Shown one piece after another: positions 16,353 through 25,834 of a DNA stretch of 64,000 bases. The DNA comes from Streptomyces sp. 135 (GTDB lineage: Bacteria; Actinomycetota; Actinomycetes; Streptomycetales; Streptomycetaceae). How positions within the stretch are numbered: position 1 is the stretch's first letter; the number at the start of each line of letters is the position of its first letter. A program made the position numbers and the translations under genes. Location: NCBI RefSeq assembly GCF_020026305.1, contig NZ_CP075691.1, positions 7,557,415-7,621,414 of the forward strand, read 5' to 3'. The notes under the pieces were generated by a model. It did not search any database, was not told the origin of the DNA, and worked only from the letters and a program-made list of their open reading frames with translations.

Positions 16353-17798
16353 GTGACTGTCAACGACGACTCGTTCACCAACTGGAAGCACCGCGAGGAG
16401 ATCGCGGAGTCGATGATCCCGCTCATCGGGAAGCTGCACCGCGAGCGGGACGTGACGGTCCTGCTGCACAGCCGCTCCTTGGTGAACAAGTCGGTGGTCA
16501 GCATCCTCAAGACCCACCGCTTCGCCCGGCAGATCGCCGGCGCGGAACTGTCGGTCACCGAGACGCTGCCCTTCCTCCAGGCTCTGACGGCGCTCGACCT
16601 CGGCCCGTCGCAGATCGACATCGGCATGCTCGCCGCGACGTACAAGACCGACGACCGCGGCCTGTCGGTGGCGGACTTCACCGCCGAGGCCGTCGCCGGC
16701 GCCACGGGTGAGAACAAGATCGAGTGCCGCGAGGGCCGCGACGTCGTCCTCTACGGCTTCGGCCGCATCGGCCGCCTCGTCGCCCGCCTCCTCATCGAGA
16801 AGGCCGGCTCCGGCAACGGCCTGCGGCTGCGCGCGATCGTCGTCCGCCAGGGCGGCGCACAGGACATCGTCAAGCGCGCCTCCCTGCTGCGCCGCGACTC
16901 CATCCACGGCCAGTTCCAGGGCACGATCACCGTGGACGAGGCGAACAGCACGATCATCGCCAACGGCAACGAGATCAAGGTGATCTACGCCAACGACCCC
17001 TCCGAGGTCGACTACACGGCGTACGGCATCAAGGACGCCATCCTCATCGACAACACCGGCAAGTGGCGCGACCGCGAGGGCCTCTCGAAGCACCTGCGCC
17101 CCGGTGTCGACAAGGTCGTCCTGACCGCCCCGGGCAAGGGCGACGTGCCCAACATCGTGCACGGCGTCAACCACGACATGATCAAGCCCGACGAGCGGAT
17201 CCTGTCCTGCGCCTCCTGCACCACCAACGCGATCGTCCCGCCGCTGAAGGCGATGGCGGACGAGTACGGCGTGCTGCGCGGCCACGTGGAGACCATCCAC
17301 TCGTTCACCAACGACCAGAACCTCCTGGACAACTACCACAAGGCGGACCGCCGCGGCCGCTCGGCGCCGCTCAACATGGTGATCACCGAGACCGGTGCCG
17401 CCTCCGCCGTCGCCAAGGCGCTGCCGGACCTCAAGGCGCCCATCACGGGCAGCTCGATCCGCGTCCCGGTACCGGACGTCTCGATCGCCATCCTGAGCCT
17501 CACGCTCGGCCGCGAGGCCACCCGCGAGGAGGTCCTCGACTACCTCCGCGAGGTGTCGCTCACCTCGCCGCTCAAGCGCCAGATCGACTTCACCAGCGCC
17601 CCCGACGCGGTCTCCAACGACTTCATCGGCTCGCGCCACGCCTCGATCGTCGACGCGGGCGCGACCAAGGTCGACGGCGACAACGCGATCCTCTACCTCT
17701 GGTACGACAACGAGTTCGGCTACTCGTGCCAGGTCATCCGCGTCGTCCAGCACGTCTCCGGGGTGGAGTACCCGACGTACCCGGTGCCGGGCGCCTGA
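16353..17798 (+). CDS. gap: Glyceraldehyde-3-phosphate dehydrogenase, long form
   Basis: This 481-residue GAPDH oxidises glyceraldehyde 3-phosphate to 1,3-bisphosphoglycerate with NAD(P)+. The Rossmann segment VLYGFGRIGRLVARLL begins near residue 132, and the catalytic cysteine is C289 in SCASCTTNAI, about 135 residues later than in ordinary GAPDH (~C150), so there is an N-terminal extension of about 125 residues. That extension (TNWKHREEIAESMIPLIGKL onward) looks helical and has no motif I recognise. The C-terminal WYDNEFGYSCQVIRV is intact. The GTG at 16353 follows a weak AAGAGAAA. Streptomyces typically carries this long GAPDH in addition to a standard one. A strong bidirectional hairpin follows the stop codon. 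Confidence 0.94.
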   Translation: MTVNDDSFTNWKHREEIAESMIPLIGKLHRERDVTVLLHSRSLVNKSVVSILKTHRFARQIAGAELSVTETLPFLQALTALDLGPSQIDIGMLAATYKTDDRGLSVADFTAEAVAGATGENKIECREGRDVVLYGFGRIGRLVARLLIEKAGSGNGLRLRAIVVRQGGAQDIVKRASLLRRDSIHGQFQGTITVDEANSTIIANGNEIKVIYANDPSEVDYTAYGIKDAILIDNTGKWRDREGLSKHLRPGVDKVVLTAPGKGDVPNIVHGVNHDMIKPDERILSCASCTTNAIVPPLKAMADEYGVLRGHVETIHSFTNDQNLLDNYHKADRRGRSAPLNMVITETGAASAVAKALPDLKAPITGSSIRVPVPDVSIAILSLTLGREATREEVLDYLREVSLTSPLKRQIDFTSAPDAVSNDFIGSRHASIVDAGATKVDGDNAILYLWYDNEFGYSCQVIRVVQHVSGVEYPTYPVPGA

Positions 17799-17816
17799 TC
17801 CGCACGTAATCCTCAT

Positions 17817-17848
17817 GGGTGCCCCGCCCCGCGCGGGGCGGGGCACCC
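17817..17848. terminator. Bidirectional hairpin terminator between GAPDH and the reductase
   Basis: A perfect 14-bp stem (17817-17830 with 17835-17848) closes on a GCGC tetraloop. It sits in the gap between two converging genes and has no T tract, as is usual for Streptomyces terminators. Confidence 0.85.
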
Positions 17849-17856
17849 GACTCCGG

Positions 17857-19098
17857 TCAGCGCACCGAGGCGACCCGGAAGGTGAGCCCCGCCGCGTCCA
17901 GGCGCGCGATGAGCGCGTCGCCCATCGCCTCGGCCGTGGTGACCTGTCCGGCGGCCGCCGGAAGCTCGTCGAGCGCGAGGCACAGCGCCGACTCGGCCAG
18001 CATCTTCGCCGTCTCGTCGTACCCCGGGTCGCCGCCCGAGACCTCGGTGAAGACGCGCTTGCCGCCGCCCTCGCCGACGAACCGCACCGAGAACCACGTC
18101 CGGTCCCGGACCTCCTTGCTCGGTCCGTCGCCGGGCTTGAGGCGGCCGGACAACCACTGCCGTACGGGCGGCAGTTGCGCGGCCGCCAGCAGACCGCCGA
18201 GGGCGACCGGGCCGCCGAGGGCCATCGGCAGCGTCTTCACGGCCGCGTAGTGCCGGTAGCGGAAGTCCGGCCCGTACCGCTCCAGGGCGCGCGCGGAGCG
18301 CTGCACGACCTGCGGATCGATCGTCGGCAGCGGCAGTGCCCAGGCGCCGACCTCACCCGCGTACCTCGGCGGGCTCGGCGGGGCGTACGCCTTGCGGCCG
18401 ACGGGGCGGGGCTCGTGGCGCCGCCGCTCCTTCGCGGCGGCCAGCATCTGCCGCCCCCGCCCGAACTGGTTCAGCGCGGAGGCGAAGGTGCCGCCCGAGA
18501 ACCGCCCGTTGGTCCGCACGAACCCGTCCACCCGCAGCGGCACGCCCTCGGGCAGCTGCTTCACCGTGAAGTACGCGCCCAGGTCGTGCGGGACCGAGTC
18601 GAAGCCGCACGCGTGCACGAGGCGGGCCCCGGTCTCCCGCGCGCGGGCGTCGTGCCGCACGTACATGAGGTCGACGAACTCCGGCTCACCCGTCAGGTCC
18701 ACGTAGTCCGTGCCCGCGTCCGCGCACGCGGCGACCAGTTCCTGGCCATACGTCAGGTAGGGGCCGACGGTCGTGGCCATCACGCGCGCGTGGCCTGCCA
18801 TCTCCCGCAGCGAGGCGGGGTCCGCCACATCGGCGCGCACCAGAGGCAGTTCGGCGCACGCCGGGTCGAGCGCGGCCAGCCGCTCGCGCAGCTTCTCCAG
18901 CTTCGCGGTGTCGCGCCCCGCGAGCGCCCAGCGCAGCCCCTCGGGCGCGTGCGCGACGAGGTACTCCGCGGTGAGCACCCCCACGAAGCCGGTCGCTCCG
19001 AAGAGCACGATGTCGTACGCGCGCTCCCTCTTCGCACCGCTCGCGGTGTTCCCGCTGTTCCTGTCGTCCCCGCTGCTCTCGCCGTGCTGACTGGTCAT
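17857..19098 (-). CDS. Saccharopine dehydrogenase-like / trans-acting enoyl reductase family protein
   Basis: This 413-residue protein begins, after a 27-residue polar tail, with a Rossmann motif ATGFVGVLTAEYL preceded by IVLFG. It continues with AGRD and the TTVGPYLTYGQELVAAC and GTDYVDLTGE segments typical of saccharopine-dehydrogenase-like oxidoreductases and mycobacterial trans-acting enoyl reductases. HACGFDSVPHDLGAY is another family hallmark. Its substrate in Streptomyces is unknown; lipid reduction is an inference from the mycobacterial relatives. The ATG at 19096-19098 has GGAGAGG four bases upstream. Confidence 0.88.
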   Translation of the reverse strand: MTSQHGESSGDDRNSGNTASGAKRERAYDIVLFGATGFVGVLTAEYLVAHAPEGLRWALAGRDTAKLEKLRERLAALDPACAELPLVRADVADPASLREMAGHARVMATTVGPYLTYGQELVAACADAGTDYVDLTGEPEFVDLMYVRHDARARETGARLVHACGFDSVPHDLGAYFTVKQLPEGVPLRVDGFVRTNGRFSGGTFASALNQFGRGRQMLAAAKERRRHEPRPVGRKAYAPPSPPRYAGEVGAWALPLPTIDPQVVQRSARALERYGPDFRYRHYAAVKTLPMALGGPVALGGLLAAAQLPPVRQWLSGRLKPGDGPSKEVRDRTWFSVRFVGEGGGKRVFTEVSGGDPGYDETAKMLAESALCLALDELPAAAGQVTTAEAMGDALIARLDAAGLTFRVASVR

Positions 19099-19168
19099 GG
19101 CACCTCTCCGTCGTACGCCGGGGCGGTCGTGGGTGCCCGAGGCTAGCCTGCCCCCTCGGACACCGCGG

Positions 19169-19618
19169 CTACACCCCCGGGGCCGGCCGCACCACGATGC
19201 CGTTGCGTTCGAAGAGCGCCGCGGTCACTCCGTCGCCCGCCACCAACTCCCCGCCGAACGACCCGTCGTACACCGCCCCGTGTCCGCACGAGGGGCTGCG
19301 CGGCATCAGCAGGGCCTCGGTGCAACCGGCGCGCCGCGCGGCCGCCAGCGCCCGCCGCGCGCCGTCCACGAACGCCGCCGTCACGTCGCGCCCCGTGTCC
19401 TCGACGACCCGCGCCCTGCCGTCCAGCACGTCGTGCCCGTCGCCGCCGACCAGCTCGGCGGGGCGGCGCGGCGTCGGCAGCCCGCCTGCGGCCTCCGGGC
19501 AGAACGACACGACCTCGCGACCCGCCACGGCCGCGTCGAGTTCGGGCGAGGCCTTGTCGCGTCCGTCGTAGCGGCACGGAACTCCCCGCAGACACGCGCT
19601 GACCAGTACGGAATCCAT
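19169..19618 (-). CDS. DUF523 family protein
   Basis: This 149-residue protein shows the DUF523 pattern: SACLRGVPCRYDGRDK near the start, SFCPEAAGGLPTPRRPAE in the middle, and LLMPRSPSCGHGAVYDGSF. Four conserved cysteines (C9, C15, C40 and that in SPSCG) suggest a metal or iron-sulfur site. No function is established for the family. It stands alone between the reductase gene on the same strand and the divergent CoA-transferase gene. Confidence 0.9.
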   Translation of the reverse strand: MDSVLVSACLRGVPCRYDGRDKASPELDAAVAGREVVSFCPEAAGGLPTPRRPAELVGGDGHDVLDGRARVVEDTGRDVTAAFVDGARRALAAARRAGCTEALLMPRSPSCGHGAVYDGSFGGELVAGDGVTAALFERNGIVVRPAPGV

Positions 19619-19771
19619 GCCCTCAGGCTAAGCGCCGCCGGGCCGGGCAAGGGCGGGCGGCAGAATTCGCTAAGCGCTTGCTCGCCAGGGGCTTGTGCAC
19701 CGTGGAACACGTTCTTAGCATCACTGGTGTTACATCAGTTGTGTCATATGTGTCGTAGTGCTGGGGGCTCA

Positions 19772-20911
19772 ATGGCAGTACCGGGCAAGGGCGTTAACGG
19801 TCCGCTCGCCGGGGTGCGTGTGGTGGAGCTGGCGGGCATCGGGCCCGGCCCGTTCGCGGCCATGCTCATGGCCGACCTCGGCGCCGACGTCGTACGCGTG
19901 GACCGGCCGGGCGGCGGCGGCCTCGCCATCGACCCGGCGTACGACGTCACCAACCGCAACAAGCGCTCCGTGGTCGTCGACCTGAAGGCCCCCGACGGCG
20001 CCGCGCAGGTCCTCGACCTGGCCGAGCGTGCCGACGTCCTCATCGAGGGCTACCGCCCCGGCGTGGCCGAGCGCCTCGGCGTCGGCCCCGAGGCCTGCCA
20101 CGCGCGCAATCGGCGGCTCGTCTACGGCCGGATGACCGGCTGGGGCCAGGAGGGGCCGCTCGCACCCCGCGCAGGGCACGACATCGCGTACATCGCCATC
20201 ACCGGCACCCTCGGCATGATCGGCAACGAAGGGGAGCCGCCCGCCATCCCCGCGAACCTCGTCGGCGACTACGCGGGCGGCTCGCTCTACCTCGTCGTCG
20301 GTGTCCTCGCCGCGCTCACCCACGCGCGCGCGGGTGGCGAGGGGCAGGTCGTGGACGCCGCGATCGTGGACGGGGCGTCCCACCTCTCCGCCATGATCCA
20401 CGGCATGCTCGCGGCCGGCGGCTGGCAGGACCGTCGCGGCGCCAACCTCCTCGACGGCGGCTGCCCCTTCTACGGCACCTACGAGACCTCCGACGGCGGC
20501 CACATGGCCGTGGGCGCCCTGGAGCAGCAGTTCTACGACGAGTTCATCGCGCTGCTCGGCCTGACCGAGGTGGCCCCCGCCCGCAAGGACCCGGCCCGCT
20601 GGGGCGAACTGCGCGAGGCCGTCGCCGCCCGCTTCAAGGAACGTACGCGCGACGAGTGGACGGAAGCCTTCGAGGGCTCCGACGCGTGCGTGGCGCCGGT
20701 GCTGTCCCTGCGCGAGGCGCCCGCGCACCCCCACCTCGCCGCCCGCGGCACCTTCACCGACCACGGCGGCATCACCCAGCCCGCCCCCGCGCCCCGCTTC
20801 TCCGCCACCCCCACGCGCGTGCGCAGCGGCCCCGCGCAGCCGGGGGCCGACACCGCCGACGTGGCCCGCGACTGGGACGTACCGGCCCTCACGCGGCCGA
20901 CGCGGCCATGA
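19772..20911 (+). CDS. CaiB/BaiF CoA-transferase family protein (alpha-methylacyl-CoA racemase-like)
   Basis: This 379-residue protein is a family III CoA-transferase fold enzyme. The N-terminal LAGVRVVELAGIGPGPFAAM and ADLGADVVRVDRP, then NKRSVVVDLKAPDG, and the active-site region GHDIAYIAITGTLGMIG are closest to alpha-methylacyl-CoA racemases, which epimerise 2-methyl-branched acyl-CoAs before beta-oxidation. The ATG at 19772 has GGGGG six bases upstream. It heads a run of acyl-CoA catabolism genes, consistent with handling of branched fatty acids or sterol-type side chains. Confidence 0.9.
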   Translation: MAVPGKGVNGPLAGVRVVELAGIGPGPFAAMLMADLGADVVRVDRPGGGGLAIDPAYDVTNRNKRSVVVDLKAPDGAAQVLDLAERADVLIEGYRPGVAERLGVGPEACHARNRRLVYGRMTGWGQEGPLAPRAGHDIAYIAITGTLGMIGNEGEPPAIPANLVGDYAGGSLYLVVGVLAALTHARAGGEGQVVDAAIVDGASHLSAMIHGMLAAGGWQDRRGANLLDGGCPFYGTYETSDGGHMAVGALEQQFYDEFIALLGLTEVAPARKDPARWGELREAVAARFKERTRDEWTEAFEGSDACVAPVLSLREAPAHPHLAARGTFTDHGGITQPAPAPRFSATPTRVRSGPAQPGADTADVARDWDVPALTRPTRP

Positions 20912-20966
20912 TGACCGTCAACCGCCAAGGGCAGGCCCGCACCGGGCCCCAGGAGGCCACGTACCG

Positions 20967-22109
20967 ATGAAACGGCAGCTCTTCTCCGCCGAGCACGACG
21001 CGTTCCGCGAGACCGTGCGCACCTTCCTCGCCAAGGAGGTCCTCCCGCACTACGAACAGTGGGAGAAGGACGGCATCGTGTCCCGCGAGGCGTGGCTCGC
21101 CGCCGGCAAGCAGGGGCTGCTCGGCCTCGCCGTCCCGGAGGAGTACGGCGGCGGCGGGAACGCCGACTTCCGCTACTCCGCCGTCCTCGCCGAGGAGTTC
21201 ACGCGCGCGGGCGCCGCCGGGCTCGCGATCGGCCTGCACAACGACATCATCGGCCCCTACCTGACCTCGCTCGCCACCGAGGAGCAGAAGCGCCGCTGGC
21301 TGCCCGGCTTCTGCACCGGCGAGATCATCACGGCCATCGCGATGACCGAGCCCGGCGCGGGCTCGGACCTCCAGGGCATCCGCACCAGGGCCGAGGACCG
21401 GGGCGACCACTGGGTGCTGAACGGCTCCAAGACGTTCATCTCGAACGGCATCCTCGCCGACCTCGTCATCGTCGTCGCCAAGACGTCCCCCGAAGGCGGC
21501 GCGCACGGCCTGTCCCTGCTGGTCGTCGAGCGCGGCATGGAGGGCTTCGAGCGTGGCCGCAACCTCGACAAGATCGGCCAGAAGGCCCAGGACACCGCCG
21601 AGCTGTTCTTCCACGACGTACGCGTCCCCAAGGAGAACCTCCTCGGCGAGCTCAACGGCGCCTTCGTCCACCTGATGACCAACCTCGCGCAGGAGCGCAT
21701 GGGCATCGCCGTGGCGGGGATCGCCGCCGCCGAGCACCTCCTGGAGATCACCACGGCGTACGTGAAGGAGCGCGAGGCCTTCGGGCGGCCGCTGGCCAAG
21801 CTCCAGCACATCCGCTTCGAGATCGCGGAGATGGCCACCGAGTGCGCCGTCACCCGTACGTTCCTCGACCGGTGCATCGTCGATCACTCGAACGGGGAGC
21901 TCGACGCGGTGCACGCGTCGATGGCCAAGTGGTGGGCCACCGAGCTGCAGAAGCGTGTCGCGGACCGCTGCCTGCAACTGCACGGCGGCTACGGCTACAT
22001 GACGGAGTACCGCGTCGCGAAGGCCTTCACCGACGGACGCATCCAGACCATCTACGGCGGCACGACCGAGATCATGAAGGAGATCATCGGCCGTTCCCTG
22101 CTCGACTGA
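20967..22109 (+). CDS. Acyl-CoA dehydrogenase
   Basis: This 380-residue FAD enzyme performs the first step of beta-oxidation, converting an acyl-CoA to a trans-2-enoyl-CoA. Family signatures are ITAIAMTEPGAGSDLQGI (near residue 126), GLSLLVVERGMEGF and the C-terminal QLHGGYGYMTEYRVAKAF plus the GGTTEIMKEIIGR tail. The ATG is preceded by AGGAGG ten bases upstream. It is 55 bases after the CoA-transferase gene and 48 bases before the thiolase gene, so the three are probably co-transcribed. Confidence 0.95.
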   Translation: MKRQLFSAEHDAFRETVRTFLAKEVLPHYEQWEKDGIVSREAWLAAGKQGLLGLAVPEEYGGGGNADFRYSAVLAEEFTRAGAAGLAIGLHNDIIGPYLTSLATEEQKRRWLPGFCTGEIITAIAMTEPGAGSDLQGIRTRAEDRGDHWVLNGSKTFISNGILADLVIVVAKTSPEGGAHGLSLLVVERGMEGFERGRNLDKIGQKAQDTAELFFHDVRVPKENLLGELNGAFVHLMTNLAQERMGIAVAGIAAAEHLLEITTAYVKEREAFGRPLAKLQHIRFEIAEMATECAVTRTFLDRCIVDHSNGELDAVHASMAKWWATELQKRVADRCLQLHGGYGYMTEYRVAKAFTDGRIQTIYGGTTEIMKEIIGRSLLD

Positions 22110-22157
22110 GCCCCCGCACCTCCACACCCCTCCCGGACACCCCCGAAAGGCTCACGC

Positions 22158-23372
22158 GTGACCACCGAAGCGTACGTATACGACGCGATCCGCACCCCGC
22201 GCGGACGCGGCAAGGCCAGCGGTGCCCTGCACGGCACCAAGCCGATCGACCTCGTCGTCGGCCTGATCCACGAGATCCGGGACCGCTTCCCCGGCCTCGA
22301 CCCGGCGGCCATCGACGACATCGTCCTAGGCGTGGTCGGGCCTGTCGGCGACCAGGGCTCCGACATCGCGCGGATCGCCGCCATCGCGGCCGGACTGCCC
22401 GACACGGTGGCGGGCGTGCAGGAGAACCGCTTCTGTGCCTCGGGTCTGGAGGCGGTCAACCTCGCCGCGATGAAGGTCCGCTCGGGCTGGGAGGACCTCG
22501 TCCTCGCGGGTGGCGTCGAGTCGATGTCGCGGGTGCCGATGGCCTCCGACGGCGGTGCCTGGTTCGCCGACCCCATGACGAACTACGAGACCAACTTCGC
22601 GCCGCAGGGCATCGGCGCCGACCTCATCGCCACCATCGAGGGCTTCTCGCGGCGTGACGTCGACGAGTACGCGGCCCTCTCGCAGGAGCGCGCCGCCGAG
22701 GCCTGGAAGGACGGCCGCTTCGGCAGGTCCGTCGTCCCTGTCAAGGACCGCAACGGCCTCGTGGTCCTCGACCACGACGAGCACATGCGCCCCGGCACCA
22801 CCGCCGACTCCCTCGCGGGCCTGAAGCCGTCCTTCAAGGACATCGGCGACATGGGCGGCTTCGACGCGGTCGCGCTCCAGAAGTACCACTGGATCGAGGA
22901 GATCGACCACGTCCACCACGCGGGCAACTCCTCCGGCATCGTCGACGGCGCCTCGCTGGTCGCCGTCGGCACCAAGGAGGTCGGTGAGCGGTACGGCCTC
23001 GCGCCGCGTGCGCGGATCGTCTCGGCGGCCGTCTCCGGCTCCGAGCCGCTGATCATGCTGACCGGGCCCGCGCCCGCGACCCGCAAGGCGCTGGCCAAGG
23101 CCGGGCTCACCATCGACGACATCGACCTCGTCGAGATCAACGAGGCGTTCGCGGCGGTCGTGCTGCGCTTCGTGAAGGACATGGGTCTGTCCCTGGACAA
23201 GGTGAATGTGAACGGCGGCGCCATCGCGATGGGGCACCCGTTGGGTGCGACCGGGGCGATGATCCTCGGCACGCTGGTCGATGAGTTGGAGAGGCGGGAT
23301 CTGCGGTACGGGCTGGCCACGTTGTGCGTGGGCGGCGGGATGGGCATCGCGACGGTGGTGGAACGGGTGTAG
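22158..23372 (+). CDS. fadA: Acetyl-CoA C-acyltransferase (thiolase)
   Basis: This 404-residue thiolase cleaves 3-ketoacyl-CoA to acetyl-CoA and a shortened acyl-CoA. The acyl-accepting cysteine is C93 in RFCASGLEA; the His is in NGGAIAMGHPLGATGA and the second Cys in ATLCVGGGMG. The GTG at 22158 is supported by GAAAGG seven bases upstream. The gene is followed, after a 228-base gap containing a Streptomyces repeat, by fadB, the usual partner of a trifunctional beta-oxidation complex. Confidence 0.95.
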   Translation: MTTEAYVYDAIRTPRGRGKASGALHGTKPIDLVVGLIHEIRDRFPGLDPAAIDDIVLGVVGPVGDQGSDIARIAAIAAGLPDTVAGVQENRFCASGLEAVNLAAMKVRSGWEDLVLAGGVESMSRVPMASDGGAWFADPMTNYETNFAPQGIGADLIATIEGFSRRDVDEYAALSQERAAEAWKDGRFGRSVVPVKDRNGLVVLDHDEHMRPGTTADSLAGLKPSFKDIGDMGGFDAVALQKYHWIEEIDHVHHAGNSSGIVDGASLVAVGTKEVGERYGLAPRARIVSAAVSGSEPLIMLTGPAPATRKALAKAGLTIDDIDLVEINEAFAAVVLRFVKDMGLSLDKVNVNGGAIAMGHPLGATGAMILGTLVDELERRDLRYGLATLCVGGGMGIATVVERV

Positions 23373-23411
23373 CGCCGTAGGGGTGCGGGTGCGTCGCCGG
23401 CCGCCGGTGCG

Positions 23412-23528
23412 TCGTGGTTGCTCGCGCAGTTCCCCGCGCCCCTGAAGGACGCACTGCGTGCGCCTTCATGAGGCGCGGGGCTGTGACATATGCGGCTCCG
23501 CCGCGTGTGCGCGACCAGCCCCCACCGG
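23412..23528. repeat. Streptomyces dispersed intergenic repeat with stem-loop potential
   Basis: The element begins GTCGTGGTTGCTCGCGCAG and contains CCCCGCGCCCCTGAAGG, which pairs imperfectly with CCTTCATGAGGCGCGGGG about 30 bases later. It ends with GCGGCTCCGCCGCGTG and GCGACCAGCCCCCA. I recognise this family from many Streptomyces intergenic regions. It occupies most of the fadA-fadB gap and could attenuate transcription or stabilise mRNA between them. Confidence 0.7.
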
Positions 23529-23600
23529 CGGTCAGCCGGCCATGAACCCCAACCGCCCTCCCCAGACCCCGCCTGCCACAGACTTCACGGAGACAGAGAC

Positions 23601-25784
23601 ATGACCACAAGCACGACCATCCGCTGGGAACAGGACGACACCGGCGTCGTCACCCTCGTCCTCGACGACCCCGACCAGTCCGCGAACACCATGAACCAGG
23701 CGTTCAAGGACTCCATCGCCGCGATCGCCGACCGCGCGGAGGCCGCCGTCGCCGCCGACAAGGACGCGATCCGCGGGTTCATCTACACCTCCGCCAAGAA
23801 GACCTTCTTCGCGGGCGGCGACCTCAAGGACATGATCAAGGTCGGTCCCGAGAACGCCCAGCAGGCGTTCGAGACGGGCAACGCCATCAAGAGGTCGCTG
23901 CGCCGCATCGAGACCCTCGGCAAGCCCGTCGTCGCCGCCATCAACGGCGCGGCGCTCGGCGGTGGTTACGAGATCGCCCTCGCCTCCCACCACCGCGTCG
24001 CCCTGGACGCCCCCGGCTCCAAGATCGGCCTGCCCGAGGTCACCCTCGGCCTGCTCCCCGCGGGCGGCGGCGTCACCCGCACCGTACGCCTGATGGGCAT
24101 CACGGACGCGCTCCTGAAGGTGCTCCTCCAGGGCACCCAGTACAACCCGAGGCGCGCCCTGGAGAACGGCCTCGTCCACGAAGTGGCCGCCACCCCCGAG
24201 GAGATGATCGAGAAGGCCCGCGCCTTCATCGACGCCAACCCCGAGTCGCAGCAGCCCTGGGACAAGCCCGGCTACCGCATCCCCGGCGGCACCCCGGCCA
24301 ACCCCAAGTTCGCGGCGAACCTGCCCGCGTTCCCCGCCAACCTCAAGAAGCAGACGGCGGGCGCCCCCTACCCGGCCCCGCGCAACATCCTCGCGGCGGC
24401 CGTCGAGGGCTCCCAGGTCGACTTCGAGACGGCGCTGACCATCGAGGCCCGGTACTTCACCGAGCTGGTCACCGGCCAGATCGCCAAGAACATGATCCAG
24501 GCGTTCTTCTTCGACCTCCAGGCCGTCAATTCCGGCGCCAACCGCCCCAAGGACATCGAGCCGCGCCAGGTCCACAAGGTCGCCGTCCTCGGCGCCGGGA
24601 TGATGGGCGCCGGCATCGCGTACTCCTGCGCCCGCGCGGGCATCGAGGTCGTCCTGAAGGACGTCTCGGCCGAGGCCGCGCAGCGGGGCAAGGGCTACTC
24701 GGAGAAGCTCTGCGCCAAGGCCGTCCAGCGGGGGCGTACGACACAGGAGAAGGCTGACGCGCTGCTCGCCCGCATCACGCCCACCGCCGACCCGCAGGCG
24801 CTCGCGGGCTGCGACGCCGTCATCGAGGCGGTGTTCGAGGACACCTCGCTCAAGCACAAGGTGTTCCAGGAGATCCAGGACATCGTCGAGCCGGACGCCC
24901 TGCTCTGCTCCAACACCTCCACCCTGCCGATCACCACCCTGGCCGAGGGCGTCACGCGCCCGGTCGACTTCATCGGCCTGCACTTCTTCTCGCCCGTCGA
25001 CAAGATGCCGCTCGTCGAGATCATCAAGGGCGAGCGGACCGGCGACGCGGCGCTCGCCCGCGCGTTCGACCTCGTACGCCAGATCAACAAGACGCCGATC
25101 GTCGTCAACGACTCGCGCGGCTTCTTCACCTCGCGCGTCATCGGGCAGTTCATCAACGAAGGCGTCGCGATGGTCGGCGAGGGCATCGAGCCCGCCTCCG
25201 TCGAGCAGGCGGCGGCCCAGGCGGGCTACCCGGCGAAGGTCCTTTCCCTGATGGACGAGCTGACCCTCACCCTGCCCCGCAAGATCCGCAACGAGACGAA
25301 GAAGGCCGTAGAGGAGGCGGGCGGCACCTGGGCGGGCCACCCCTCGGACACCGTCATCGACCGCATGGTGGACGAGTTCGAGCGCCCCGGCAGGAGCGGG
25401 GGAGCGGGCTTCTACGACTACGTGGACGGCAAGCGCGGCAAGCTCTGGCCCGGTCTGCGCGAGCACTTCACCAAGCCGGGGCACGAGATCCCGTTCCAGG
25501 ACATGCAGGAGCGCATGCTCTTCTCCGAGGCGCTCGACACGGTGCGCCTGCTGGAGGAGGGCGTCCTGACGTCGGTCGCCGACGCCAACATCGGTTCCAT
25601 CCTCGGCATCGGCTTCCCCGGCTGGACGGGCGGCGTGCTCCAGTACATCAACGGCTACGAAGGCGGCCTCCCCGGCTTCGTGGCACGCGCGCGTGAGCTG
25701 GCCGAGCGCTACGGAGAGCGGTTCACGCCACCCGCACTGCTCGTCGAGAAGGCGGAGAAGGGCGAGAAGTTCAGCGACGACTGA
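23601..25784 (+). CDS. fadB: 3-hydroxyacyl-CoA dehydrogenase/enoyl-CoA hydratase, FadB-type
   Basis: This 727-residue bifunctional enzyme carries an enoyl-CoA hydratase domain (about residues 10-190; oxyanion segment FAGGDLKDM and catalytic region GGGYEIALASHHRVALD) and a 3-hydroxyacyl-CoA dehydrogenase domain (Rossmann VAVLGAGMMGAGIAYSCA near 329; IGLHFFSPVDKMPLVEII; two C-terminal 3HCDH repeats). It converts enoyl-CoA to 3-ketoacyl-CoA for FadA. The ATG at 23601 has GGAG nine bases upstream. Full length and intact motifs indicate a working enzyme. It converges on the MerR regulator gene. Confidence 0.95.
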   Translation: MTTSTTIRWEQDDTGVVTLVLDDPDQSANTMNQAFKDSIAAIADRAEAAVAADKDAIRGFIYTSAKKTFFAGGDLKDMIKVGPENAQQAFETGNAIKRSLRRIETLGKPVVAAINGAALGGGYEIALASHHRVALDAPGSKIGLPEVTLGLLPAGGGVTRTVRLMGITDALLKVLLQGTQYNPRRALENGLVHEVAATPEEMIEKARAFIDANPESQQPWDKPGYRIPGGTPANPKFAANLPAFPANLKKQTAGAPYPAPRNILAAAVEGSQVDFETALTIEARYFTELVTGQIAKNMIQAFFFDLQAVNSGANRPKDIEPRQVHKVAVLGAGMMGAGIAYSCARAGIEVVLKDVSAEAAQRGKGYSEKLCAKAVQRGRTTQEKADALLARITPTADPQALAGCDAVIEAVFEDTSLKHKVFQEIQDIVEPDALLCSNTSTLPITTLAEGVTRPVDFIGLHFFSPVDKMPLVEIIKGERTGDAALARAFDLVRQINKTPIVVNDSRGFFTSRVIGQFINEGVAMVGEGIEPASVEQAAAQAGYPAKVLSLMDELTLTLPRKIRNETKKAVEEAGGTWAGHPSDTVIDRMVDEFERPGRSGGAGFYDYVDGKRGKLWPGLREHFTKPGHEIPFQDMQERMLFSEALDTVRLLEEGVLTSVADANIGSILGIGFPGWTGGVLQYINGYEGGLPGFVARARELAERYGERFTPPALLVEKAEKGEKFSDD

Positions 25785-25834
25785 CCTCGTGGCTTCCTGC
25801 GCGGGGGTGGCTCAGCTCCTTATGGGCTGTGCGT

